Positions 8,993 through 17,844 of a stretch of 21,325 bases of DNA are shown piece by piece; the stretch's first letter is position 1; every line of letters starts with the position of its first letter. A program made the translations under genes and the position numbers. Origin of the DNA: Gracilariopsis chorda (taxonomy: Eukaryota; Rhodophyta; Florideophyceae; Gracilariales; Gracilariaceae); NCBI GenBank assembly GCA_003194525.1, contig NBIV01000674.1, forward strand, positions 1 to 21,325, read 5' to 3'. The notes beneath the pieces were generated by a model. It was not told the origin of the DNA. It ran no database searches and saw only the letters and a list, made by a program, of their open reading frames with translations.

Positions 8993-9745
8993 TGCTTAGT
9001 GAGAGGTGGGTGGTTATTGTGGTTTTAGGTCGCTGTTCCAAACGTTGACATTGCGACGAAGACGTCTTCTGGCGCGTCGGGCGCCGAGAGTTGCGCCCAA
9101 TGCAAAGCAGCCGGGTGAAGCCAGGGTGGGCGCCACGGCGTTGCACTTTCCCATGATGAAGTGCCAATAGACTTGGGGAAGAAACTCTAATGTCGACAGG
9201 GCAGCACTAGAAGGCTGCCTGCCGAAGCAAGGCGGCCGCATCGAGCGCTCTGCCCATGGTGGCAGCTTTTTGTCTGCATAGATGATATTACACAGCTCAA
9301 AACCCCAGCTTGTTCTGCTATTGCAGAGGTACTTGGTCATATTCTATTGGCCGAATCAGCATGACGCGTACACGTGTCCACAGCACGCTTACATACCAAT
9401 GAACTCGAAAGCCCTTCGTCGTCTTCTTCGTCTCTTCGTCTTCTTCGTCTTCTTCTTCCGCCAGTCTTTGTTCGTGGGCCTGTGCGCAGTTGGAGATATG
9501 AAGCACTCTAGCACAATATGCGCAGCTCTCAGCGTGCTTCTCTCCATCTTCGCATTGCTCTAGTACCGGATCATTCGCCTGCAGCTCCCTGCGTTACAGT
9601 CAGCCCCCCTCGCAGATGAAATATCGTTTCTAGCGCCTCCACTCGTCCTGGCACTCGGTGCCATTGTGCAACGAAGCCTGCCACCAATTTGTTTCATTCC
9701 GCTGGTCATTTATCCCTCGCTCAGTGCATGTGTGCTTGCAGTTGC
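8993..9745. other. Spacer without recognisable gene, with a CTT-rich microsatellite
   Basis: A 108-codon minus frame (9014-9340) is open but matches nothing I know and ends in an arginine-rich tail. The plus strand carries an imperfect CTT/CGT repeat at 9413-9463. No RNA gene or regulatory motif is evident. Confidence 0.4.
9413..9463. repeat. Imperfect (CTT)n/(CGT) microsatellite
   Basis: The plus strand shows repeated tcttcgtcttctt units, about 50 bp, interrupted by CGT triplets. On the minus strand it would encode a short run of Glu/Asp, the source of an acidic spurious frame there. Confidence 0.8.
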
Positions 9746-10912
9746 TCAACTGCTTTGCCTGTTCCTGCTAACTGCTCTTGTCATATGCTCCTCCAAAACC
9801 GACTTTGTTGGTGCATGCATTACATCACTGTTCTTGTTCATACTGGATGCTGTTGTACACTCTCGTTCATCACATGTTTTGTTGTTTAAAGTACTCAAAA
9901 GTACGCTTCCCTCACTAACATTTGCGATTGCAATGACGTACTTTGCGATAATATCAGGAGTGGACGATCGCGGGGCGGCACGGTGGAACTGAGCAGTACA
10001 CGGGGTATATGGGGGGGGTACCATGGAGAGCGCATTGTGGATGTGAGCAAGGGATGGGCGAAAGTGTTGCCATAACAGAAAAAAGTGCACTTCATCCACC
10101 ACGATGCGGGCCAGTTTTTGTTTGTGCAACAAGCGTTGAAGCAGGGAGTTGAAAGAGGCGGAGTCAAGCAATTCAACTGACAATATATAGACATCCGCAA
10201 ATGTTTCCGTGCCGTGCAGGGATGTGCTGCTCTGAAGCTGAAAGGCTGCCGCACGTTGTTCGTACTCCGTAAGGAGGGCTTTGGGAGGAACGATAATGAT
10301 GGAGGAATATGAGCCCTTCTCCATGTACATCGGAAGCAGTACAGACAATGTTTTCCCGGAGGCGGTCGGAGTGAGCACAAGCATGTTTCCCCGCTTTTCA
10401 AACACGGACACCGTAACGGTAAACTGCGTAGGTGATTTAAACACTCAGGAGCGATCGGCAAGCATTTGTCGGAGTGCGTTGAGAAACGTGCCGAGTCTGT
10501 GTTCGTAATTGAGCGGTGGGGGTGTATAGAGCGATGCACCACCTCTTGGGAGCTCGGATGGTGTTGGGCGGTTGTAGAGTAGGGAGGATGAGCGGGCCAG
10601 GGGTGCAAACACGTCGTTGGGCGGTTTGTAAGGGCGGTGCAGAGGTGAAATGGGTTGTGATCTGGGAATGGGGCGCTTGGCCGGAGGGGTGGTGCTCTGG
10701 TTTTGAGTAGTGTCACGGGAATAGCGCTTCTTTGCGGCGTGTTTGTTCAAATTGAGTAGTGAGTGCCATTTGGTGGACCATTCTTTGTACTTGTTGAGTT
10801 CAGTGTGTTCCGTCCATAACAAGAAGCGGAACACACGGAGCACTACGAAGACCAATAGGTAGCTGCTCAACAAACGGCACATTTGAAACAAGGGGTCCTT
10901 CCGACGTGCCAT
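9746..10912 (-). pseudogene. RecQ-like DEAH superfamily 2 helicase, broken
   Basis: SF2 helicases unwind nucleic acid with ATP. Two frames in register, 10445-10912 and 9746-10444, are separated by one TGA (10445-10447) just before FKSPTQF, which fits the FxxxxQ start of RecQ-like cores. Then come LVLTPTASGKTLSVLLP (Walker A, 10349-10369), SIIIVPPKALLTEY (motif Ia), ILSVELL (Ib) and ARIVVDEVHFF (motif II). After MVPP the frame fails in a run of eight C (10011-10018); with one C fewer, the next frame reads RVLLSSTVPPRD, which fits motif III. Motifs IV-VI are not found, so the second RecA domain is missing. The N-terminal 150 residues have a hydrophobic stretch (SSYLLVFVVLRVFRFLLW, residues 15-32) then a proline-rich basic region. 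RecQ-like helicases are often carried in protist and fungal mobile or subtelomeric DNA; the start lies 21 bp from a Gag relic. Confidence 0.7.
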
Positions 10913-10933
10913 ACTTTGGTTGGGAAGGACCGT

Positions 10934-11781
10934 TTAGTTTTCCTCGCTATAAGACCCTATGTTTTCGGCGTCAGCTAATGCAGCAACCACGTTTGCAACG
11001 GCATCACAAGAGTACTTATTCCTTGAGCGACGTTTATACGGACGACATCCAGGTTCGTGGCACGTGAAACAGGCGTGGTTTTGATTTCTTCCAGGCGTCG
11101 CTTGGAGCGCGCACTTTGACGAACGTTAGTGTTCCCGATGTCCATTGGTTCGGGAGGTTCATTGTTTGAAGAGCCGCCGGCATTACTGCCACCAGATGAG
11201 CCCGCATGACTGCCACTAAATGATCCACCAAGAATGAGACACGAAAAGGCGGCTTTAACGCGCATGGCAATTTTTGTGGCTTCTTCGAAGTCGAAACAGT
11301 TTCCCTTACAAACTTCGAATTGAATTTTAGGGCCCAGCCCAATTAAAAACTTGTCCCATTTCTCACTGGAAGTCATGTCTGGCACCGTCAAAACAATATT
11401 CCGAAAGCGTGAAAGATAGTCTGCAACACTTCCGGTTTGTTTACAGGATCGAAGAGAGTCTCTTGGTTGGCGTTCATGATTCTCTGGCACAAATTCACGT
11501 TTGATAGCTTCGGTAAACTCCGTCCACGTCTGAGGCACAGTATTAGCCTTCAAGACTGTGTACCACCAAATTGCGGCCGTGTCTGTGAGCAATGTAGTCT
11601 CAAAAGATATTCGATTCTCGTCACTCAGTATAATGTTTCCATTAGCAAGCTAAACGAGATTGAAATATTGATCTACTTTGTACAGCCAAGTGTTAACAAT
11701 GAGAAAATCTCTATTGCCACTGAACACTTCCGGCTTATTCGGTTTCAGATTGATCGGCCCAGCGTTGGTTGCAGCGGCCAT
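10934..11781 (-). pseudogene. Retrotransposon Gag (PF03732-like), nonsense and frameshift
   Basis: From ATG at 11781 (MAAATNAGPINLKP) the frame runs 43 codons to TAG 11650-11652, then continues in frame through the core of Ty3 Gag: LLTDTAAIWWYTVLK, TWTEFTEAIKREFVPEN, then GSVADYLSRFRNIV and KFLIGLGPKIQFEV. A glycine/serine-rich stretch and EPPEPMDIGN precede the zinc-knuckle position, as in this family. The knuckle itself is in another frame (from about 11100): CFTCHEPG is followed by Cys where His is expected and by Arg at the last Cys position. That frame ends at TAA 10934-10936. No protease, RT or integrase follows; a helicase relic starts 21 bp downstream. A candidate LTR lies 41 bp upstream. 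Family assignment is strong. Confidence 0.82.
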
Positions 11782-11822
11782 ATTGACAAATGCACAGCGA
11801 TTGCTATCAGTTCAACAAGGGA

Positions 11823-11940
11823 TGTAAGGTAATGGCAACTGGGTCGATGGCCCTTTTTACTGAGCCTCTACTGCTCTGTTGTGGGCTCTTAAATACGCCC
11901 CCATACCTATCCCTTCGCGCTCGTTCGCATATCGTCAACA
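11823..11940 (-). repeat. Candidate LTR of the Gag-only element
   Basis: A 118-bp segment with TGT...ACA ends (minus strand TGTTGACG to CCTTACA) directly upstream of the Gag leader. It holds a TATA-like TATTTAAG on the minus strand (11888-11895). Its outer end at 11940 coincides with the point where the secreted zincin relic stops. The second LTR was not found in the window, so this could also be a short promoter segment; boundaries are tentative. Confidence 0.4.
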
Positions 11941-12631
11941 CAGTCCTAATTACGCGACCGTTTTCATCACTGTGTCAGCGCCCCTTTGAAGGCATTCGAA
12001 ACTGCTCTGTTGCATCTAGGGTGTTCCTGAGAATATGCCCTACTTCATGTTTGGCCAATTCATTTGTCATCGAGAATCCTTCCGGTACGTATACATTCGA
12101 CCATTCCACGAAGGGAAGCGGGCCACTGATACGTTCCCTTCCAAGAATATGAAATGGTTCGAATTTAACACCTACTCTTTACTTGTAGTCTTTTACAGCG
12201 TTTAAGAAATTCATATATATTTTGCAAGACGGTTCATCGAGCTCCAAATCTCCGAAATGAAGACCACTGGAGTGAACGGTGCGAGTTATCATAGTCCACG
12301 GATCAATTCCAAACACCTTCTCATTGAGAACTTCATCTTGATAAAGGTATTCAACTGCAAGAACGATTGTCCATTCATTTCTCGCTCCAAGAACAACATC
12401 TCGCGGACTACCTGTTATCGAGAAACGACCACTGACATCGGTGACTCCGAACCCAATTTCATTTGGCACGAAACCAATGAGATGAATCATCTTAAGCTTT
12501 GTATATGAAATAGGCTGCCCAGAACACTTCAAAGTCCCACTAAGAGTGATTTCATCTTTTCCGAAGCACTATGCATTGCAGAGTGTAGAGAGAAAAGCCA
12601 GCACGATAGATAGAAACGTAATTGACGGCAT
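11941..12631 (-). pseudogene. Secreted protein with transthyretin-like beta-sandwich and HEVGH zincin motif, nonsense-mutated and truncated
   Basis: The frame starts at ATG 12631 with a signal peptide (MPSITFLSIVLAFLSTLCNA). TAG (12569-12571, codon 21) falls at the cleavage site, then the same frame continues: ITLSGTLKCSGQPISYTKLK, then VTDVSGRFSITGSP, the TD..G.F.I.G signature of transthyretin-like/CnaB-type beta-sandwich domains, then ALAVEYLY-like strands and SGLHFGDLELDEPSCKIY. After TAA (12179-12181, codon 151) the frame goes on with ISGPLPFVEWSNVYVPEG and NELAKHEVGHILRNTLDA: HEVGH is codons 195-199 (12035-12049), a zincin HExxH site. TGA at 11975-11977 and the LTR edge at 11940 end it, so the third zinc ligand is missing. 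In life it was probably an extracellular metallopeptidase-like protein with an N-terminal beta-sandwich. The signal peptide and HEVGH are seen directly; the fold names are inferred. Confidence 0.65.
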
Positions 12632-13591
12632 TTCACGTTGGCACTGAAGCCCAAAAGCAATGAAAAACGGTGTAGGGGAATCCTGTGCCGTGGAGGTCAT
12701 ATGAATTCCTCGCTCTTTATAATGGGCATGGGAGGGTGCAAGATACTCCTGAAGCATCGCATATATTTCCAGAGTGGATGTTGAGTCGAGAATAGAATAA
12801 CTGGTCAGTTCTACATCTCTGCAACAAAAACATGTACAACGTTTGTCAGCGCAAGGCTGGGGATTTAGAGAGAAATGAACGTATAATAATTTAATTCAAC
12901 ACAATTATAGAGGAAGCTTTCTCGTGTTCCCCGTTTGCCAACCACCCATCTCATATATCTGATTTTTATATGCCCATGACAACAACACAGCAGTCATTGT
13001 TCTTTGTGGCCATGTTACTGAAAACAAGGATCATCTGGTGTTGCATTCTAGTTGTTCATTTGATTCCATTACGACCTTCACAACGTTCCCAAACGTAATC
13101 CTCTCTGAAACGTGTAGCAGTGTCGACACTATGCTCGTAAAGTGGCAGTATTTGATTGACCAATAGGGAGATAGGCGCCGGTCGCTCCTGCACGAGATTA
13201 CCCGCGAAAGCCGCTAGCTGTTCTTCGTTTACTGTTTGGTGCCATCTCTGATGTTTCTACTCTACACATTCGATGCCACGAACAACAGAACCAAGAAGAA
13301 CAGCAATAAAGTCTACACAAATGCTTGTGTCGTATTGTAAATCTGGGATTGCCCTGCAGTCCTCACAGGTTCTTCTGTACAGGAACAGCTACATCAGCTT
13401 ACTGTCCCTGCTGATAGAAACCACGATAACCAGACTGGGTTACTAACCATACCAAGACAATATTTACAGTACATTACACTTGCAGTTCTCCTTGTTATCT
13501 GGAATGGAAAGAAGCCAACGATTCTGTTCTCTCACGCCACGTCTTGCAGTATCGATCATCTGAAGATATGAGAAGAATCTCTTCTCGTTGA
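12632..13591. other. Spacer without recognisable gene
   Basis: About 960 bp upstream of the zincin relic. Apart from the TATA-like motif at 12715-12721 there is no frame over 60 codons beyond the first 130 bp and no repeat I can support. Confidence 0.5.
12715..12721 (-). promoter_or_regulatory. Candidate TATA box of the secreted zincin relic
   Basis: TATAAAG on the minus strand, about 85 bp upstream of the signal-peptide ATG at 12631. The spacing is similar to that of the TATA box of the vWA gene in this window. Confidence 0.4.
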
Positions 13592-14217
13592 CTATACCGC
13601 AGGTAGGAAAGTATTGTTGAAAGTGGTTCTATAGCCTGGGTTTCCTGCACGTTGTTTCATCACGGGCACTTCCGATATCGTCAAGCAGCCGACGCACAGT
13701 GTTCTGTATTCGTTCACCCGCGTATCTGTAGGAACTACAACCGTTCGCTGATAGTTCCCTTCCTGCTTGTGGAACGTATAGGAAGCATCAGGGTACAACA
13801 ACTCCAGAATCTTCTCCCCAATGACACCAGAGCCAATCTATCTGGCGATAGCGTCCAGTACACGGTGAAGCTCGAGAAGATTTGCAACGATATGCAAGAG
13901 CTGTGCTGTATATCGAGTATGCTATCGGTACTGTGGCACAGAACTGCGAAATTCGGTCCAACGCGTAGCGGCGAACCAGTTGTCTTATTGTTGGTGCCTT
14001 CAAGCGGTATATATAACGTTTCGAAAATGTCCAATAGAAGGGACTCGCTGTATTTCGGCACGAAAATAATACTTACTGTTGCACTATACACTGTTGGTGC
14101 GAGTGCGAAGGCCAGATCTGTACTTGCTATTGCCAGCATACTTCGTATTTTCAAGCTCTCACCAGGTTTAAAAGCGCTCAAGAGGTGAAGGTTGGTATCT
14201 TCGATACTCCAAACCAC
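13592..14217 (-). pseudogene. Unrecognised decayed coding sequence
   Basis: I do not recognise the family. All three minus frames have coding-like segments: LHLLSAFKPGESLKIRS and LLDIFETLYIPLEG (frame of 13735-14217), VRRYALDRISQFCATVP (frame of 13788-14003) and LLHIVANLLELHRVLDAIAR, then GVIGEKILELLYPDASYTF and RVNEYRTLCVGCLTISEVP (frame of 13592-13801, extended upstream past an in-frame TAG near 13845). The amphipathic helices and a ..CVGC.. pair suggest a real soluble protein relic with at least two frameshifts. Another explanation is chance open frames; the plus strand is also open over 13652-14188. Confidence 0.3.
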
Positions 14218-15420
14218 AGCCCATCTCCTTCTGCATCCTTTCCCAGATCAAGATACATCTAGGACATGCCGTCGCTTAATATCCTATTTCCTCTCTTTGC
14301 AATCATTTTCTCGAGGTCGTTTGCGTTTATCATAACTTGCTTCGGCTCAAATGCTTATCAGGAGTGCTTTACTCAATATGGCACAAACGTATTCTGCCGT
14401 GGCTTTCATGTCCCAGATGGGCATACTGGTATTGCCCTTGTTTCCGGAAATGAGAGAGGTCGGTATGGATATCAAGCAGTTGATGATAGTTAATGACTCA
14501 CAACACGGAGGAGATACATGCTCTTCTGCAGGTGAGCTACAGTATGAATTGCAAGACGAATCCTCTGCCCACTTTCTCGAACCGCCCCATTGCATCGTGC
14601 GTGAACTCGAACGGGATCTTGATGTGCATTATTCCACTGCCAATAGTTTTGGATTGTGTACAATGCCTTGTTCGTATGTATGACGTCGCCCTCGAAGGGC
14701 CGGGTAAGAGAGAAGTTGTCATGCGTGATGGAACAAGTCGTTCAAACATTATTTCTTCGGATGAGCTCACTTGTAGTGCGCTTATTATACCCCGCAAAGG
14801 ATGAAGTGGAGCACGGTTTAGCCCATCTTGCTTGGCGCAGCAAAAACTCTCTCATTCGTGCCATGGACTGCCCTCAAGTGGTCTCCATGGGTGGGTGTCC
14901 GTGGGGTGGGTGTCCGTGGGTGGGTCGGGTTAAACAGGGGTGCTCTCAGAATTAATGCATAAAGCGACGTGCCTCGGGAAGCATGACATTTCCTGAAAAT
15001 ATAGCGCTTGCGATTTGATTGGCAACCGAGATATTGTTTCTTGATTAGTTGAGTCCAGAAAGCGTGATATATCCAGGTCTAAAATTTCACCAAATTGAGC
15101 TCGGTATAGAGCGGTACGCTATTGTTAGAGCCCAGAAAATAAGATGTCCAATTCTGCAGATGTGCTAAACTATACCCTTTGCAGGAGTTACGTTGCAAAT
15201 CGAGTTCAACTCTCGGGGCACGGCGGAGCAGAATTAGACCCATTGCCTCCGGCGAGGGACCTAATTTTGCTGTAGTGGCCAGAGATTTGAACGAGATTTT
15301 CAACATGTGCTCAGCTCACTCTCTGAGGTTCACCACGCAGCGCGGAATTCAAATGTCTGAAACTAGAACTGTAGAGTTGAGATAATTTGCAAATATAATG
15401 CACTCGTAGTCTTGCTTTTA
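14218..15420. other. Region with short unrecognised frames
   Basis: Several 70-110 codon frames overlap on both strands (for example 14266-14493 plus, 14537-14797 minus, 15179-15385 plus). None has a motif I recognise. A segment at 15257-15284 resembles, in inverted orientation, one at 13931-13959. A G-rich tandem repeat lies at 14888-14930. Confidence 0.35.
14888..14930. repeat. G-rich tandem repeat, possible G-quadruplex
   Basis: Two copies of a 15-16 bp unit (gggtgggtgtccgtgg) and a partial third. It has four or more GGG runs on the plus strand within 45 bp, enough for an intramolecular G-quadruplex by sequence rule. Confidence 0.8.
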
Positions 15421-15421
15421 A

Positions 15422-15439
15422 GTGAACGAAAACGTTCAC
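15422..15439. repeat. Perfect 7-bp hairpin with AAAA loop
   Basis: GTGAACG (15422-15428), loop AAAA, CGTTCAC (15433-15439). It lies at the start of a 113-codon unrecognised plus frame (15422-15763). No T-run follows, so it is not a terminator. Confidence 0.7.
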
Positions 15440-17844
15440 CGAACCAGCGCGAGGTTAGACACGTGCAGGTATATGGAAGAATTATCGTGTTTATATGTAC
15501 ATCTGATTATCTATGGCTTGAGCCACCGCAAGCATGAGACCTCTCATAAGAGTGTTGCGACCCACACGGAACGTGAATGTAATCCCTTCTACGATGACAT
15601 CAATTCAAATACCATGCGGGCGTCCGATTTGGCACGCGAAGTGTGGATGAACACGTTGAAAGCTTCTCTTAAATTTTATGATGGACACCAGCAATGCCCC
15701 CGAAATTGCAACCAGCTCCAGCAAGCAACTTCCACTGCTGCGGGGTTTGGACCGAGACATTGATCCCTCTCAAATATTTTCGGAGTCAGAGGGCGTAGCC
15801 GGGGAAGCGTCGCCATCGATGAAAGGCAATACTTGAACGGATGTTATCTGACAGAGTCACCTGACAGTTTTGCGAACTATGCTGATAGCTTTAGGGAGGA
15901 TTCGTTTGGGAGAAAAAGTGGTTGGAACTAAATTGGTTCTAGTACTTCGAAGGCTAGAGCTTCAGAGTATGTTTTTCATCGAGATTCCATCATTCAGTAC
16001 AATTCATTGCTGAAAGTACAGTTGGAACAAAAATAGAATTCTGGCAATTATTGTGATTCGAAACAAAACCAGAATTGTCCATAGAGACTGGTTCCAATAC
16101 CTTCTATTCTCTATCTCGACTATCAACCAGCACGTCAACCACTACATCGGTACTCTCAATATTTGGACACACCCAACCAAGTCGGAACTTTTCCATTAGC
16201 TGTCCAATTCCCTATGGCATATATCTCCTTTTCGTTGCTTTTTTGATTTTCACGTTCACCTCTGACTTCTTCTTATTCTTGTTCTTTCAGTCTTGGCTGT
16301 AGTCTAGTGGTCTGGTATATTCATATCATTTCTCCGATTATCACGGCCTGTTGCTTAGGTCGGAAGATTTGCTCTGGTTTATCTTCATTACAATATTTTG
16401 GGATTACTATTATTCACTGGTTTGTTGTCGCAAGTGGAACTATGACGCGTGTAACTCTGCTTATAGATTTCATTCTCACTATTGAGATTGTCCAGAATTC
16501 CTTTTGTTGTTTCATTTGGTATTGCCACACACCAGACTGTTCTGCCTTTTCGATCATTATTTTCGCACTTTTTCTTTGCAAGTACATTGTTTATGAAGCT
16601 GTATTGATATTGGTTTTCGTATCTTTCAGTTGTGTTGTTCTTGACATTCGCTTTGATTTAAGTTTTACTTTTCTGCCTGAGCTTCTAGTTTCATTGCAGG
16701 GGCTGTTCGCACCTATGGGTCGCGAGCTACGAGAGCTGTTCGTCCACACGCTGAGGTTTTGATGCTCTTATTTTGTTCAGAGGCTGCTCCGTCGTGCCTT
16801 AACTGCACCACAGAGCAGTGAGAGAACGCTGCCTACAACTACTGCTACCCACCGTGCAACCAACGCAGCTTTCGGATGGAAGGAACTCTGCTTCCGTCGT
16901 GCGCTCCGACCACCAGGCAGAGCCGAAACCGCTACACTACGCAATCCATTGGCTCCGGATTGCTCCTGCCATTCTCTACAAGTGACAGAGGCTTCGAAGT
17001 TTTTTGTATCAAATGAGACCGATCATTATCACTCCAACCATACCACCTACTAGTTCCGTCAAGTCGGCAGCTACTATAGTTCAACTGTCTCTTTCAGTTT
17101 TCCTTCTCCTTCTGTTTCATTGAGACTGTCACTTTTCTCCACACTGTTTTTTTTTGTTTTCCCCGCATTTGCTTTTCGAGGACTGAATACCTCTGTTTTG
17201 GTCTTTGGCTTTTATTACTCTTTATCTTTCGCTTGCAATTTGGGACTCATTTGATGTTCTTTGTTAATTTTACCTACTTTATCCGTTGCATGCTAGGGCA
17301 GGTGTCTGATTCATTTGTTGCTGCCTTTATGCCTTACGAATGACCTCAAGTACTTACACTAATTAAAGGTTTGCGAGTAATCACATCCACATTGGTCGTC
17401 TTTCTTAGTGGGTGCCACTATATCACTCTTCCAATGACGAGATGTTTATCTTGTTCAGTTTGACAGGAGACGCTCGGAGAGGCGCGTTTTGGCTCTCGAC
17501 AACCGCTTAATGAATTGTCGGGGATTGCGGAGGTAGCAAAGTTCAACAGGCGACGCAAGTCAATGAGTCATTGACTCCTTCAAAACTGGGGTGACTATAC
17601 CGAAACGATATGTGGATAAGCATAATTCCTAGTCATTAGCTTTTCACTACTGAACGTGCTAGTAACGAATACAACGGTAACTTTCTACATAGAAAACAGA
17701 ATCTATAAAAAGGTTTGAAGTACTTCACTCGATCATTCGAGACTCGATGTCTCATGGAGAGCATTGTAGTATCAGCGACCTACAGATCGAAGACACTATC
17801 CGTACCGTAACACCTTCAGTCATGTGCCCTAGGTAACACATTGA
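15440..17844. other. Long region without recognisable gene; T-rich plus strand
   Basis: About 2.4 kb. A 113-codon plus frame (15422-15763) and T-rich hydrophobic frames (16075-16762) have no family signature. From about 16080 to 17350 the plus strand is visibly T-rich. A sequence TTCTAGTTTCATTGCAG followed by a GC-richer stretch at 16700 looks like a 3' splice site and exon start, and the next 250 bp has an Arg/Ala-rich coding look, but I cannot name it. Confidence 0.4.
17558..17576. repeat. Perfect 9-bp palindrome with single-base centre
   Basis: AGTCAATGA (17558-17566), central G, TCATTGACT (17568-17576). This resembles the dimeric binding sites of bZIP-type factors (TGA-G-TCA core, AP-1/GCN4-like) with extended symmetry. 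No gene start is visible nearby. Confidence 0.6.

Noticed and set aside
9666..9992. Hydrophobic plus-strand ORF of 108 codons resembling a membrane protein
   Set aside because: Antisense to the helicase relic tail and T-rich; the hydrophobicity follows from composition.
9895..10716. 273-codon proline-rich minus ORF
   Set aside because: Mostly an out-of-frame shadow of the helicase; only its last 30 codons (motif III-like) are meaningful and are described there.
2481..12631. Nuclear code with reassigned stop codons
   Set aside because: TAA, TAG and TGA all occur inside conserved frames, which could suggest reassignment, but frameshifts, truncations and lost zinc ligands accompany them, and the intact vWA domain has no internal stops. 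Decay explains the data better.
13652..14188. 178-codon plus-strand ORF
   Set aside because: Open but without motif; the opposite strand has more protein-like segments. Left as undecided within the minus-strand entry.
16075..16762. Membrane proteins encoded in the T-rich region
   Set aside because: Phe/Leu/Ser-rich translation is expected from T-rich DNA; no start context, charge pattern or conserved motif.
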